Below are positions 26,032 to 37,740 of a stretch of 57,734 nt of DNA, piece by piece. The stretch covers positions 1-57,734 of the forward strand of contig JARFTX010000019.1 of the NCBI GenBank assembly GCA_029289265.1, written 5' to 3'. The stretch is from Gammaproteobacteria bacterium (GTDB taxonomy: Bacteria; Pseudomonadota; Gammaproteobacteria; Burkholderiales; Rhodocyclaceae). Under the pieces are notes generated by a model. It ran no database searches and was not told the DNA's origin. It saw only the letters and a program-made list of their open reading frames with translations. The position numbers and the translations under genes were made by a program. Positions within the stretch are counted from its first letter, which is position 1; every line of letters begins with the position of its first letter.

Positions 26032-26880
26032 ATGCGCATCATGAGCTGGAACATCCAATGGGGGCGCGGCGCCGACGGCAAGGTCGATGTCGCGCGAACG
26101 ATCGCGGCCATCCGGGCTGCCGGTGACCTCGAAGTGATCTGCCTGCAGGAAGTCGCACAGGGTTTCCCCGGGCTCAAGGGCGGGCACGGCGAGGACGTGG
26201 TCGCCCTGATCGCGGCCGCCTTCCCCCGCCACGAGGTGGCCTTCGGTCCCGTGCTCGACGTCTCGACCGCCGCTGGGCGAGGGCGCTTCGGCAATCTCAT
26301 CCTGTCGCGGCCGGCGATCGACCAGATCTACCGCCACCTGCTGCCATGCCCGGCCGATCCCTCGGTGCCCGCGATGCAGCGCGGCTGCGTCGAGGTCGTG
26401 GTGCAGGGTCGCCGGGGCCCGTTGCGGATCATGACGACACACCTCGAGTACTACTCGGCGCGGCAGCGCCGGGCCCAGATCGCCGCCTTGCGCGCGCTGC
26501 AGCGCGAGGTCTCGGAAAGCGCCTCGCAGCCTGCAGCGGTCAAGGAGTCCAATCCTGCCTTTGCGCCGCGGAAACGTCCCGTGTCGGTGATTCTCTGCGG
26601 CGATTTCAATTGCGTCGCGGCGCGGGAGGATTACCGGGCACTGGCCGCACCGTTCGAGCGAGTCGAGCAGGGCTGGGTCGACGCCTGGACGATCGCGCAC
26701 CCTGGGCTTGCCCATGCCCCCACGGTCGGGTTGCACGGCGCAGAATGGCCCGATCACGCCTATTGCTGTGATTTCTTCTGGGTCACCCGCGATCTCGCGG
26801 CGTACGTCGCCAAGGTCGAGGTCGAGTCCGATACAGCGGCCTCGGATCACCAGCCGGTCCTGCTCGAACTCGACGCCTGA
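26032..26880 (+). CDS. Endonuclease/exonuclease/phosphatase (EEP) fold hydrolase
   Basis: Start chosen at ATG 26032 after GGAGG, giving 282 residues; a longer frame to 25924 has no such site. EEP-fold landmarks appear in order: MSWNIQWG at the N-terminus, metal ligand Glu in CLQEV, TTHLEYY, the GDFNC motif, and the C-terminal SDHQPV. These are the metal and catalytic residues of Mg-dependent phosphodiesterases. No secretion signal is evident. Substrate (DNA, nucleotide or lipid head group) cannot be told from sequence alone. Confidence 0.88.
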   Translation: MRIMSWNIQWGRGADGKVDVARTIAAIRAAGDLEVICLQEVAQGFPGLKGGHGEDVVALIAAAFPRHEVAFGPVLDVSTAAGRGRFGNLILSRPAIDQIYRHLLPCPADPSVPAMQRGCVEVVVQGRRGPLRIMTTHLEYYSARQRRAQIAALRALQREVSESASQPAAVKESNPAFAPRKRPVSVILCGDFNCVAAREDYRALAAPFERVEQGWVDAWTIAHPGLAHAPTVGLHGAEWPDHAYCCDFFWVTRDLAAYVAKVEVESDTAASDHQPVLLELDA

Positions 26881-26891
26881 ACGAGGCGTCG
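26871..26891. terminator. 8-bp hairpin between convergent EEP and DUF2189 genes
   Basis: Arms 26871-26878 and 26884-26891 (CGACGCCT/AGGCGTCG) are perfect around a 5-nt loop that contains the EEP stop codon. There is no T-run; it may serve both convergent genes. Confidence 0.4.
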
Positions 26892-26897
26892 CCGCGA

Positions 26898-27692
26898 TCA
26901 GCCTGGTGCCGAAAGGGGTTCGACGAGGTCGCGATAGGCGTGCCAGGTCGCGTGGCCGAGTAGCGGCATCAGGACCACCAGGCCGAGATGGAAGGTCAGG
27001 AAGCCCACGATCGTCAGCGCAACGATCAGGCATGCCCAGAGGATCATCGGCAGGGGATTGCGGAAGATCACCGCGACGCTGGCGAGCATCGACGAGATCG
27101 CATCCTGGTTGCGGTCGAGCATGAGCGGGATCGATACCACGCTCACGGCGAAGGCGATGATGGCGAAGATCAGGCCGACCGAGAAATAGACCACCAGGAA
27201 CTCGAGATTCTCGATCGACAGGACCTGCTTCAGGAAGCCGCTGAGATTGGGCACTTCGGTTGTGTAGAAGAGCGCGAAGACGATCAGCGACGCGCGGGCC
27301 CAGATCAGGAAAACGATGCCCAGCACGACCGCGAAAATGCCGATGTTGCCGGCGTTGCGCCGCCATACGGTCAGCGTCGGGGTGAGGGTGCAGGGCTGGC
27401 CGAGTTCGCGGCGCCGGCTGAGTTCGTAGAGGCCCATCGCGAGAAACGGACCGAGCAGGAGAAAGCCCGAGGTCACGGCCATCGTGTATTCGTAGGCGTG
27501 CTCGAAGACGAAAGTGACCAGCAGGCCCATGCCGGCGAAGCAGAAGCCGTAGAAAAGGCTCGGGATGAGGCAGTGCTTCAGATCGGAGAGCCCGCGCGCG
27601 AGCCAGCCGAACGGCGCGAGCGGCCGGACTTCGCGCGGTTGCGGGAAGGGCAGGCTCCCCTCTTCCATGTTTGCACTGTCCGGTTGCGACAT
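26898..27692 (-). CDS. DUF2189-type integral membrane protein
   Basis: 264 residues from ATG 27692, which follows GAGGAG; an upstream ATG at 27770 lacks a ribosome site. A cytoplasmic N-terminus of about 45 residues (REVRPLAPFGWLARGLSDLK) precedes six predicted membrane helices. The motifs LLGPFLAMGLYELSRR and HATWHAYRDLV are typical of DUF2189 proteins. Function is unknown. Near-identical small loops and no charged pore residues give no hint of substrate. Confidence 0.82.
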   Translation of the reverse strand: MSQPDSANMEEGSLPFPQPREVRPLAPFGWLARGLSDLKHCLIPSLFYGFCFAGMGLLVTFVFEHAYEYTMAVTSGFLLLGPFLAMGLYELSRRRELGQPCTLTPTLTVWRRNAGNIGIFAVVLGIVFLIWARASLIVFALFYTTEVPNLSGFLKQVLSIENLEFLVVYFSVGLIFAIIAFAVSVVSIPLMLDRNQDAISSMLASVAVIFRNPLPMILWACLIVALTIVGFLTFHLGLVVLMPLLGHATWHAYRDLVEPLSAPG

Positions 27693-27804
27693 CGGTGTCT
27701 CCTCGCTGGGGTTGTCAGCAATCGCTGCAGGGCTGGGCGGGACGCCTCTGCGTGCGTCGTTCCCGGCCATCGCGGACCCGCGCTTCGATCGCGCGGTGAT
27801 TCGG

Positions 27805-28617
27805 TTACGCTTTTCCGTTCAGGAATGCCTCCAGGGCGTTGCTGACCGCGTCCGGCGCCTCGGCCATCATCGCATGACCAGAGGCCGGAATCGTCACGAC
27901 GCGCAAACCACCGGGAACGCCTCCGAGCGCCTCGCGCAGCGGGACCGTTGCCCGTGACGGCGTCATCTGGTCGCGCTCGCCGCACAGCATTGCCGTTGGG
28001 CAGCGGACGCGCTGCGCCGCGTCGAGTCCGCCCTGGTAGGCATTGCAGGCCGCGAGATCGTCGGCGAGCACCCCTTCGGATTGGCGTTCCATCAGGCGCC
28101 GGTTCATGTTCACGACCCGCATTCCCGGCAGTGGGCTCGCCCCGAGTTGCGCCGCGGGCGTGTAGGACCACTGGTTGATCATCGTGTGCGCGACCGCGCG
28201 GCGGTTGCGTGCCGCATCGAGCAGAACCGACGCGACCGGCATCGGCGCGACGCTGCCGATCAAGGCCAGTCGGTCGATCCGGTCGGGGCAGCGTGCTGTC
28301 GTCTCGAGCGCGATCAGGGAGCCCATGCTGTGGCCGACCAAGGCCGCACGTTCGAGCGCGAGCGCATCGAGCAGCGCCTCGAGCCATTCCGCGTGAGCCT
28401 CGATGCGGGTCGCCGGGGTGCCCCGGCTCAGTCCGTGGGCGGGCAGGTCGGGGGCGTAGACATCGAAGCCGTGATGGGCGAGGCGACGGGCCTGCAGGTT
28501 CCAGACGCTGTGGTCGTGCCCCGCACCGTGGATCAAGAGGACCGCGCGCCGGCCGCCGTCGATGGCCCGCCCGCCGGTATAGACGAAGATCGGGCTGTCG
28601 CGGACTTCGATCCTCAT
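27805..28617 (-). CDS. Alpha/beta hydrolase
   Basis: 270 residues. The oxyanion segment LLIHGAGHDHSVW, nucleophile elbow GHSMGS (about residues 94-99), acid region CGERDQMTP and final His in SGHAMM complete a Ser-Asp-His triad. Its start overlaps the metY stop by 4 bp (ATGA), so it is translated with metY. Such partners of homoserine-pathway genes are sometimes acyl esterases, but the substrate is not shown here. Confidence 0.9.
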   Translation of the reverse strand: MRIEVRDSPIFVYTGGRAIDGGRRAVLLIHGAGHDHSVWNLQARRLAHHGFDVYAPDLPAHGLSRGTPATRIEAHAEWLEALLDALALERAALVGHSMGSLIALETTARCPDRIDRLALIGSVAPMPVASVLLDAARNRRAVAHTMINQWSYTPAAQLGASPLPGMRVVNMNRRLMERQSEGVLADDLAACNAYQGGLDAAQRVRCPTAMLCGERDQMTPSRATVPLREALGGVPGGLRVVTIPASGHAMMAEAPDAVSNALEAFLNGKA

Positions 28618-29927
28618 CGCGTCTGGCCCTCGAGCAGGCGAGCCACGGCGGACAGCCCGCGTTCCAGGTCCTCGATCAGGTCGTCTCGCCCCTCCAGTCC
28701 GACCGACAGGCGCACCGTGCCCTCGCCGATACCGGCCGCGGCGAGATCCTCGGTCGACATGCGGAAGTGTGTGGTGCTCGCAGGATGGATCACCAGCGAC
28801 TTCGCGTCGCCGACGTTCGCCAGATGGGAGAAGACACGCAGCGCCTGGATGAAGACCCGGCCGGCATCGCGCCCGCCTTCCAGTTCGAAGGACAGCACCG
28901 CCCCGGCGCCCTCGGGCAGCAGCCGTGCGGCGAGCGCATGATCCGGGTGATCGGGCAGGCCCGGGTAGGCGACGTGCCGGACCAGGGGGTGCGCAGCAAG
29001 GTGCTCGGCAACGGCCTGGGCATTGGCGACGTGGGCACGCATCCGCAGGGGCAGCGTCTCGATGCCTTGCAGGATCTGGAACGCATTCATGGGTGACAGG
29101 CAGGCGCCGAAGTCGCGCAGCCCTTCGCGCCGCGCCCGCAGCAGGAAGGCGGCCACGGGCGACTCCTCGGCGAAATCCATGCCGTGGAAGCCTGCATAGG
29201 GCTCGGTGAGCGTCGGAAAACGACCCGAGGCCTCCCAGTCGAAGGCGCCGCCGTCGACCAGCACGCCGCCGACCGCGACGCCGTGCCCGCCCAGATACTT
29301 GGTCGCGGAGTGCATGACCAGATCGGCGCCGAGTTCGAGCGGGCGCTGCAGGCAGGGTGTGACCAGGGTCGCGTCGACGAGCAGCGGGAGGCCCGCTTCG
29401 TGCGCGATCCCCGCGATTGCCGGGATGTCGAGCACGTCCAGCCCGGGGTTGCCCAGCGACTCGCCGAAGAGCAACCGGGTCTCGGGCCGGATGGCGGCCC
29501 GCCAGTCGTCGAGACGGCGCGGGTCGACGAAGGTCGTGGTAATGCCGAAGCGCGGCAGCGTGTAGCTCAGCAGGTTGTGCGAACCGCCGTAGAGCGAGCG
29601 CGAGGCGACGATGTGTCCGCCCGCGCCCATCAGGGTCGTCACGGCGAGATGCAGGGCGGCCTGGCCGCTGGCCGTCGCGATTGCGCCGATGCCGTCCTCG
29701 AGCGCAGCGACACGCTCTTCGAGCACGGCATTGGTCGGGTTCGAGATGCGCGAGTAGACGTGCCCGGGCCGCTCCAGGTTGAAGAGCGCTGCGGCATGGT
29801 CGGCATCGGGAAAGACGTAGCTGGTGGTGAAGTAGATCGGAGCGGCGCGGGCGCCGAAACCGGGATCAGGGCTTTGGCCCGCGTGCAGCGCGAGCGTGTC
29901 GGCGTGAAGGCTCTTGGGTTGGGTCAT
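28614..29927 (-). CDS. metY: O-acetylhomoserine aminocarboxypropyltransferase (sulfhydrylase)
   Basis: 437 residues, a Cys/Met-metabolism PLP enzyme. Signature pieces: [36 protein letters not shown], and the PLP lysine in [11 protein letters not shown] (about residue 209). Length and the [13 protein letters not shown] opening fit the MetY branch, which uses sulfide with O-acetylhomoserine to make homocysteine, more than MetB/MetC. A direct O-succinylhomoserine role is an alternative. It lies downstream of the DUF465 gene by 21 bp. Confidence 0.88.
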   Translation of the reverse strand: MTQPKSLHADTLALHAGQSPDPGFGARAAPIYFTTSYVFPDADHAAALFNLERPGHVYSRISNPTNAVLEERVAALEDGIGAIATASGQAALHLAVTTLMGAGGHIVASRSLYGGSHNLLSYTLPRFGITTTFVDPRRLDDWRAAIRPETRLLFGESLGNPGLDVLDIPAIAGIAHEAGLPLLVDATLVTPCLQRPLELGADLVMHSATKYLGGHGVAVGGVLVDGGAFDWEASGRFPTLTEPYAGFHGMDFAEESPVAAFLLRARREGLRDFGACLSPMNAFQILQGIETLPLRMRAHVANAQAVAEHLAAHPLVRHVAYPGLPDHPDHALAARLLPEGAGAVLSFELEGGRDAGRVFIQALRVFSHLANVGDAKSLVIHPASTTHFRMSTEDLAAAGIGEGTVRLSVGLEGRDDLIEDLERGLSAVARLLEGQTR

Positions 29928-29948
29928 CAGCTAGGCAATCTCGGGCCC

Positions 29949-30164
29949 TCAGGCCAGTTCATCCGGTTCGAGCATCCGCTCGATGATCGCGATGCGGTCC
30001 TTCAGCATCAGCTTGCGCTTCTTGAGCCGGCGGATCAGCAACTCGTCCTCCTGCGGCGAGTCGACGAGGCGACTGATCGCATCGTCGAGGTCACGGTGTT
30101 CCACCGTCAACTCCTCCAGGCGGGCACGCAGATTGGTGACGTCTTCGAACAATCCGTCGTTCAT
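29949..30164 (-). CDS. DUF465 (YdcH-like) small protein
   Basis: 71 residues from ATG 30164. One long amphipathic helical hairpin: LRARLEELTVEHRDLDDAI, then LLIRRLKKRKLMLKDRI. This matches the small YdcH/DUF465 family, common in proteobacteria and of unknown function. The gene is 21 bp upstream of metY and may share its transcript. Confidence 0.85.
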   Translation of the reverse strand: MNDGLFEDVTNLRARLEELTVEHRDLDDAISRLVDSPQEDELLIRRLKKRKLMLKDRIAIIERMLEPDELA

Positions 30165-30339
30165 GAGGACTCGGCTCGGGCATATTGGAACCCGCCGCCG
30201 CTGCGGCGAATCCGTCGCACTATGGTATGCCCATGCCGCAGGTGTTGACAACCGGATCGGGGCCGGCCCAACGGTGCATGGAAATGCGCTGGCGCCAGGC
30301 GTCGGCGCGCACGTTCGCCCCCGTGCCCGGGCACGCCGC

Positions 30340-30855
30340 TCACTCGGTGAAAGGCAGGGGCTGCATGCCGAAGCCTTCGTCCATTTCCCGGATCTGTGCG
30401 AGCAGCGCGTCCAGGTCGCTCTGCAGTCGCGCCAGCTCTTCGCCGGACGCCTGGCGCAGCGCTTCCGGCAGGACGCCACGTGCAGGCGAGGGGGCCAGTG
30501 CAAGCAACTCGGTGCCCTTGTCGGTGAGTGAGAGCCGGACGACGCGCTGGTCTGCGCTGCTGCGCTCCTTGCGGATCAGGCCGACGGATTCGAGCTTGTC
30601 GATCATGTTCGAGGCCGTCGACTGGTGCAGCGCCATCAGCTTGGCGAGCTCGCCGACGCGCAGGCCGGGCTGCTCGAAGAGCTCCTGCATCGCCCACAGT
30701 TGCGCCCCGGTCACGCCGCTCTGACGCTCGATCCACTGCGAATGGCGCTGCGCGGTGCGGATCAGCACGCGGAAGCGCTGCAGTACCGACAGCGGCGAGA
30801 CCTGGGGTTCGGCACCGGTCGGGGGGGGAACGGGTTGGGCGGGCTTGCGGGGCAT
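30340..30855 (-). CDS. MarR-family transcriptional regulator
   Basis: 171 residues; ATG 30855 is preceded by GGAG. A winged helix is clear: GVTGAQLWAMQELFEQPGLRVGELAKLMALHQSTASNMIDKLE for the recognition part, then LIRKERSSADQRVVRLSLTDKG for the wing. The C-terminal helix supports dimerisation. No cysteine is present in the DNA-binding domain, so a redox-sensing OhrR type is unlikely. It is divergent from the ClC gene across 117 bp, a likely site of control. Confidence 0.9.
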   Translation of the reverse strand: MPRKPAQPVPPPTGAEPQVSPLSVLQRFRVLIRTAQRHSQWIERQSGVTGAQLWAMQELFEQPGLRVGELAKLMALHQSTASNMIDKLESVGLIRKERSSADQRVVRLSLTDKGTELLALAPSPARGVLPEALRQASGEELARLQSDLDALLAQIREMDEGFGMQPLPFTE

Positions 30856-30972
30856 GAAGGGATTCTCCGGGATCTGGGGGCGAAAAATGCGGCGCATCTG
30901 AGACATGACGTGCGCACTCGCGTATCGTAGCGAAATGGCGCGAATCAATGTCCCCCAACATGATTTGACCAC

Positions 30973-32451
30973 ATGGAAAAAAAAGAAGGCACGGCACGAC
31001 GTGCATTGAACCGGCTCAGACGCGGCGGCCTGCGCTATGCGATGCCATGGCTGTCCATGGGCCGCTGGCGCAAGCGTTTTCTGCTCGTCGGCGCGGCCCT
31101 GCTTGCGGGCCTGCTGGCCATCCTGTTCGCGATCGGCGCAGAGCTCGCGATCGACTCGCACGCCCGAATCATGGAGGCGGCCCCCTGGTTCACACTGATC
31201 CTCGCGCCGGCCGGTTTCGCGGCGATGGCCTGGATCGCGCGGCGCTTCGTGCCCGGCGCCCAGGGTAGCGGCATTCCCCAGGCGATCGCGGCATCGCTCA
31301 CCGACGACCGGCGCGTTCGGCGCAAGCTGCTCTCCTTCAAGATCGCCATCGCCAAGATCCTGCTGACGCTGGGCGGGCTCTTCTCGGGCGCGTCGATCGG
31401 CCGCGAGGGGCCTTCGGTGCAGGTCGGCGCGTCGGTCCTGCACATGCTCGCCGGCCGCAAGAAGAACCGCATCGTCTCGAGCCGCGATCTCATCATCGCC
31501 GGCAGCGGCGCCGGCGTCGCGGCGGCGTTCAACACGCCGCTCGGCGGCATCATGTTCGCCATCGAGGAGATGTGCCGCCATCGCGCCTTCCAGGCCAACA
31601 GCACCACCCTCACCAGCGTGATCTTCGCCGGCCTGATGTCGCTCGCGGTGCTGGGCAGCTACACCTACTTTGGCCGAGCCCAGGCGACGCTCGACTGGCC
31701 GGGCGGGATCTGGCCAGTGCTCGCGGCGGGCGTCGCAGGCGGTCTGCTCGGCGGGCTTTTCGCGCGGCTGCTGATCGAGTCGGCCCGGGGGCTGCCCGGT
31801 CGGATCGGCACGATGTCGGCCTCGCAGCCGGTGCGCTTCGCCGCGTACTGCGGGCTGGGCACCGCCCTGATCGGGCTGGCGACCGGCGGGCTCACCTACG
31901 GCACCGGTTACGGCGAGATCAAGGCAGCGCTGGAGGGCTCGGCGATGCTGCCGGTGTACTTCCTGCTCGCCAAGGCCGCGGTGATCTGGCTTGCCTTCCT
32001 GTCGCGGATTCCCGGCGGCGTGTTCGCACCGGCGCTCGCGGTCGGCGCGGGCCTGGGCGCCAACATCGCCCTCTTCATGCCCCCGGAGCAGGCCGCGGCG
32101 CTGCTCACCCTCGGCATGGTGGCCTTCCTCGCCGGCATGACGCAGACACCGATCACCTCCTTCGTGATCGTCATGGAGATGACCGCGAACCACCAGATGC
32201 TGCTGCCGCTGATGGCGGCCGCGGTGATCGCGCACGCGATCTCGCGCTCGGTGTCGCCCGTGTCGCTCTACCACGCGCTCGCCTACCCGACGCTCAAACG
32301 GGCCCAGAAGCAGGTTCAGGAGGAAACGGCCCGGACGCGCGCAGCAACTGCCGCGGCGGCGTCCGGTGGGTCGGGTTCCGATTCGGAGGCGCAGTCGGCA
32401 CCGGGCGGTCCCGAAGAAGCCGCCCGGCCGCCTGAGCGGCCGGGCGGCTGA
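30973..32451 (+). CDS. ClC-family chloride/proton antiporter-like protein
   Basis: 492 residues with about 10-12 membrane helices. The three chloride-pathway motifs are present: GSGIP (99-102), GREGP (143-147) with the gating Glu145, and GGVFAPALAVGAG. The internal glutamate used for proton transfer is also kept (IEEM, around 198-199), so an exchanger and not a channel is likely. The N-terminus is basic and cytoplasmic. A cytoplasmic tail of about 40 Ala/Ser/Pro-rich residues closes the protein, with its last codons inside a strong hairpin. No CBS domains. Confidence 0.93.
   Translation: MEKKEGTARRALNRLRRGGLRYAMPWLSMGRWRKRFLLVGAALLAGLLAILFAIGAELAIDSHARIMEAAPWFTLILAPAGFAAMAWIARRFVPGAQGSGIPQAIAASLTDDRRVRRKLLSFKIAIAKILLTLGGLFSGASIGREGPSVQVGASVLHMLAGRKKNRIVSSRDLIIAGSGAGVAAAFNTPLGGIMFAIEEMCRHRAFQANSTTLTSVIFAGLMSLAVLGSYTYFGRAQATLDWPGGIWPVLAAGVAGGLLGGLFARLLIESARGLPGRIGTMSASQPVRFAAYCGLGTALIGLATGGLTYGTGYGEIKAALEGSAMLPVYFLLAKAAVIWLAFLSRIPGGVFAPALAVGAGLGANIALFMPPEQAAALLTLGMVAFLAGMTQTPITSFVIVMEMTANHQMLLPLMAAAVIAHAISRSVSPVSLYHALAYPTLKRAQKQVQEETARTRAATAAAASGGSGSDSEAQSAPGGPEEAARPPERPGG
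32418..32449. terminator. 14-bp perfect hairpin at the clc stop, between convergent genes
   Basis: Arms 32418-32431 and 32436-32449 pair perfectly around the tetraloop CTGA. The structure covers the last codons of the ClC gene up to its stop, 19 bp from the htpG stop. It is entirely G/C apart from one pair and no T-run follows, so Rho-independent activity is uncertain. Confidence 0.6.
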
Positions 32452-32470
32452 GCGGGCGGCGCGGCGCTGG

Positions 32471-34399
<1,929 letters not shown>

Positions 34400-34438
34400 C
34401 GTATGCGACTCCATGTGTGCAGGTAGACCTGCAGCAAG

Positions 34439-34465
34439 GTGGGAGCGCGGAGCGGCGATTTCAAG
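34439..34465 (-). promoter_or_regulatory. sigma32 (RpoH) promoter of htpG
   Basis: On the minus strand CTTGAAA (34465-34459), a 14-bp spacer, then TCCCAC (34444-34439), matching the heat-shock pattern CTTGAAA-N13-15-CCCCAT at the full -35 and 4 of 6 bases of the -10. The leader would be about 33 nt. Confidence 0.7.
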
Positions 34466-34486
34466 CCCCCGTGCGGCAGGGCGTGG

Positions 34487-35050
34487 TCAGCCCGCGATAT
34501 AGCGGATCTCCAGCACCTCGATCTCGCGCCGGCCGGCGGGACTCATGAAGGCGACGACGTCGCCTTCGCGGGCCTTGAGCAGCGCCCGCGCGAGCGGTGA
34601 AATCCAGCTGATGCGCCCTTGCGAGGCGTCCGCCTCGTCGATGCCGACGATCTGCCAGGTCTGCTCCGGGCCGTCGTCGACGTCGGCGATCGTCACGGTC
34701 GCGCCGAAGAACACCTGCTCGGCGCCTACCTGTTCCTCCGGGTCGACGACCTCGGCGCTCTCGATGCGCTTGATGAGGAAGCGGATGCGGCGGTCGATCT
34801 CGCGCAGCCGCTTCTTGCCGTAGATGTAGTCGCCGTTCTCCGAGCGATCGCCGTTCGAGGCCGCCCAGGCGACCGTCTCGACCAGCTTGGGACGCTCGAC
34901 GCGGACCAGCGTGTCGAGCTCGCCGCGCAATGTATCGTAGCCGCGGCGCGTCATGTAGTTCTTGCTGCCGGCGGGCAACTTCGGGGCACGCAGATCGTCG
35001 CCGTCGTCGGCGTCGGGCGCGTCGGTTTCCTTGACGAAGGCCTTGTTCAT
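34487..35050 (-). CDS. greB: Transcription elongation factor GreB
   Basis: 187 residues from ATG 35050 after GAGAG. N-terminal coiled-coil domain with the acidic tip: NGDRSENGDYIYGKKRLREIDRRIRFL, the same DxxENxxY pattern as GreA/GreB (shown here in parts as NGDRSENGDYI and GKKRLREIDRRI). The C-terminal FKBP-like domain has FFGATVTIAD and GEGDVV-like AREGDVV. GreB rescues backtracked RNA polymerase by stimulating transcript cleavage. A longer polar N-terminus (about 35 residues) than GreA supports GreB. Confidence 0.92.
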   Translation of the reverse strand: MNKAFVKETDAPDADDGDDLRAPKLPAGSKNYMTRRGYDTLRGELDTLVRVERPKLVETVAWAASNGDRSENGDYIYGKKRLREIDRRIRFLIKRIESAEVVDPEEQVGAEQVFFGATVTIADVDDGPEQTWQIVGIDEADASQGRISWISPLARALLKAREGDVVAFMSPAGRREIEVLEIRYIAG

Positions 35051-35177
35051 CGCTGCTCTCTCGCACTCATAAGGTGATGATAGACGAGCCGCGCGGGCCG
35101 CCAAGCGCCGGGCGAGGTCGGGCCTTCGGGCCGCGCACGCGCCTCGCGCGGTCGATTCGATGCCGCCTGCGGGGACG

Positions 35178-36356
35178 TCAGTGCTTGCGCGACAGGTCGC
35201 GGATGGCGTGCTCGATGCCGGCCAGGGTGGTCGGGTACATCCGGCCCCCGACGATCTTGTGGATGATGCCGATCGACTGGCGCCAGCTCCACAGGTGCTC
35301 GGGCTCGGGGTTGAGCCAGGCCGCCGACGGCCAGGCGTCGAGCAGGCGGCGCAGCCAGGCGGCGCCGGGCTCGCTGTTCATGTGCTCGATCGAGCCGTGC
35401 GGGTGCAGGATCTCGTACGGGCTCATGGTGGCGTCGCCGAGCAGGATGAGCTTGTAGTCCGGCCCGTACTTGTGGAGCAGGTCGGACACCGGGATGCGCT
35501 CGCCGTGGCGCCGCCGGCTGTCGCGCCAGACCGATTCATAGACGCAATTGTGGAAGTAGAAGTGCTCGAGGTGCTTGAACTCGGCGCGGCAGGCCGAGAA
35601 GAGCTCCTCGCAGATGCGCACGTGGTCCTCCATCGAGCCGCCGACGTCGACGAACAGCAGCACCTTGACCGCGTTGTGGCGTTCCGGGCGCATCAGCAGG
35701 TCGAGCCAGCCGGCGTTGCGTGCGGTGGCGGCGATGGTGCCGTCGAGATCGAGCTCCTCGGCCGCGCCCTCGCGCGCGAAGCGGCGCAGCTTGCGCAGCG
35801 CGATCTTGATGTTGCGGGTGCCCAGTTCGACCGAGTCGTCGAGATTGCGGTACTCGCGCTTCTCCCAGACCTTGACCGCGGTCCGGTTGCCGGCCGATTC
35901 GCCGCCGATGCGGACGCCCTCGGGGTGGTAGCCGCTGTTGCCGAAGGGCGAGCTGCCTCCGGTGCCGATCCACTTCGAGCCGCCCTGGTGGCGGCCCTTC
36001 TGCTCGGCGAGGCGCTTGCGCAGCTCCTCCATCAGCTTGTCCCAGCCGAGCTTTTCGAGCTTTGCCCGCTCCTCGGGCGAGAGAAGGCGGCGAGCGAGCG
36101 CGCGCAGCCACTCTTCGGGCAACTCGGCCTCGAGGCCGGGGATCTCGGTGACGTGCCCGAAGTACTCGCCGAAGGCCTGGTCGAAGCGGTCGTAGTGCGC
36201 CTCGTCCTTCACCAGACAGGTGCGGGCGTAGTAGTAGAACTCGTCGACCGAGGGGCTGCACACGCCCTCCCGCAGGCCCTCGAGCAGCGTCAGGAACTCG
36301 CGCGTCGACACCGGCAGGCGGCGCGACTTGAGGTGCAGGAAGAAGTCGATCAGCAT
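35178..36356 (-). CDS. CoxE-like von Willebrand factor A domain protein
   Basis: 392 residues. The N-terminal 130 residues are helical (LIDFFLHLKSRRLPVSTREFLTLLEGL), then a Gly/Ser-rich linker (GTGGSSPFGNSGYHPEG). The VWA domain (about 215-390) starts LLFVDVGGSMEDH; the usual metal-site DxSxS reads D-V-G-G-S, with a later Asp in LLGDATMSP. It partners MoxR-type AAA ATPases, and the next gene (30 bp apart on this strand) encodes one. Such pairs act as chaperones in cofactor or complex maturation. The client is unknown here. Confidence 0.86.
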   Translation of the reverse strand: MLIDFFLHLKSRRLPVSTREFLTLLEGLREGVCSPSVDEFYYYARTCLVKDEAHYDRFDQAFGEYFGHVTEIPGLEAELPEEWLRALARRLLSPEERAKLEKLGWDKLMEELRKRLAEQKGRHQGGSKWIGTGGSSPFGNSGYHPEGVRIGGESAGNRTAVKVWEKREYRNLDDSVELGTRNIKIALRKLRRFAREGAAEELDLDGTIAATARNAGWLDLLMRPERHNAVKVLLFVDVGGSMEDHVRICEELFSACRAEFKHLEHFYFHNCVYESVWRDSRRRHGERIPVSDLLHKYGPDYKLILLGDATMSPYEILHPHGSIEHMNSEPGAAWLRRLLDAWPSAAWLNPEPEHLWSWRQSIGIIHKIVGGRMYPTTLAGIEHAIRDLSRKH

Positions 36357-36387
36357 CGGGTCGGCCTGCGCACGGTGCGCCGCACGC

Positions 36388-37230
<843 letters not shown>

Positions 37231-37272
37231 GGAGGAGTTCCTCGGGGTCGAATTGCCTTGCGTTGGGCAACG

Positions 37273-37278
37273 ATTATA
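37273..37278 (-). promoter_or_regulatory. -10 element (TATAAT) for the moxR-vwa operon
   Basis: A perfect TATAAT is read on the minus strand at 37278-37273. The -35 is poor (TCTCGT at 17 bp). The transcript would begin near 37266 with a leader of about 35 nt. Confidence 0.4.
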
Positions 37279-37330
37279 GGCCCCATGAGCAGTCGACGAG
37301 ATTCGGCGGCAATCGGCCTGCAACATTTGT

Positions 37331-37360
37331 TTGCAAGCGTTCTCGCCGCAGACGTAGAAT
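37331..37360 (+). promoter_or_regulatory. Candidate promoter for the cytochrome pair
   Basis: TTGCAA (37331-37336), 18-bp spacer, TAGAAT (37355-37360), with the first cytochrome ATG at 37411. It shares the divergent region with the MoxR gene. Confidence 0.45.
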
Positions 37361-37410
37361 TTTTCCGTCGTATCAGTCCCCGGCCACAATTCCAACAGAG
37401 AGGAGAGACA

Positions 37411-37740
37411 ATGCAGGGACGACGCTTGTTGATTGCCGCCATCGCGGCGGTCGCCTCGTCAGGTGCGACGGCACAAGGGGGAGACCCCGAAGCCGCGCGC
37501 GAACACCTGTCGATGTGCATAGGCTGCCACGGGATCCCGGGCTACCGTACCGCCTTCCCCGAGGTTTATCCGGTACCCAAGCTGGGCGGTCAGCATGCGG
37601 CGTATCTGGTGCGCGCCCTGCAGGCCTACCGCAGCGGCGAACGCATGCACCCCAGCATGCGCGCAGTCGCCGAGAGCCTCACCGACCAGCAGATGGCTGA
37701 TCTCGCCGCGTACTACGCGAGCGCCGGGGGAGGGCAATGA
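37411..37740 (+). CDS. Small periplasmic c-type cytochrome (1)
   Basis: 109 residues from ATG 37411 after AGAGGAG. Signal peptide RRLLIAAIAAVASSGATAQ, one heme motif CIGCH (about residues 36-40) and a distal Met candidate in the C-terminal half. The sequence around PKLGGQHAAYLVRALQAYRSGERMHPSM is typical of small cytochrome c4/c5-like class I proteins. It is a soluble electron carrier. Overlaps the second cytochrome by 4 bp. Confidence 0.9.
   Translation: MQGRRLLIAAIAAVASSGATAQGGDPEAAREHLSMCIGCHGIPGYRTAFPEVYPVPKLGGQHAAYLVRALQAYRSGERMHPSMRAVAESLTDQQMADLAAYYASAGGGQ

Noticed and set aside
30340-32274. 644-codon open frame on the minus strand starting inside the ClC gene
   Set aside because: The real MarR protein is its last 171 codons from ATG 30855 with a ribosome site; the rest is antisense to the ClC gene.
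34421-34434. Palindrome in the htpG leader as an RNA thermometer
   Set aside because: The palindrome leaves at most a 5-bp stem with a tiny loop and does not cover the ribosome site.
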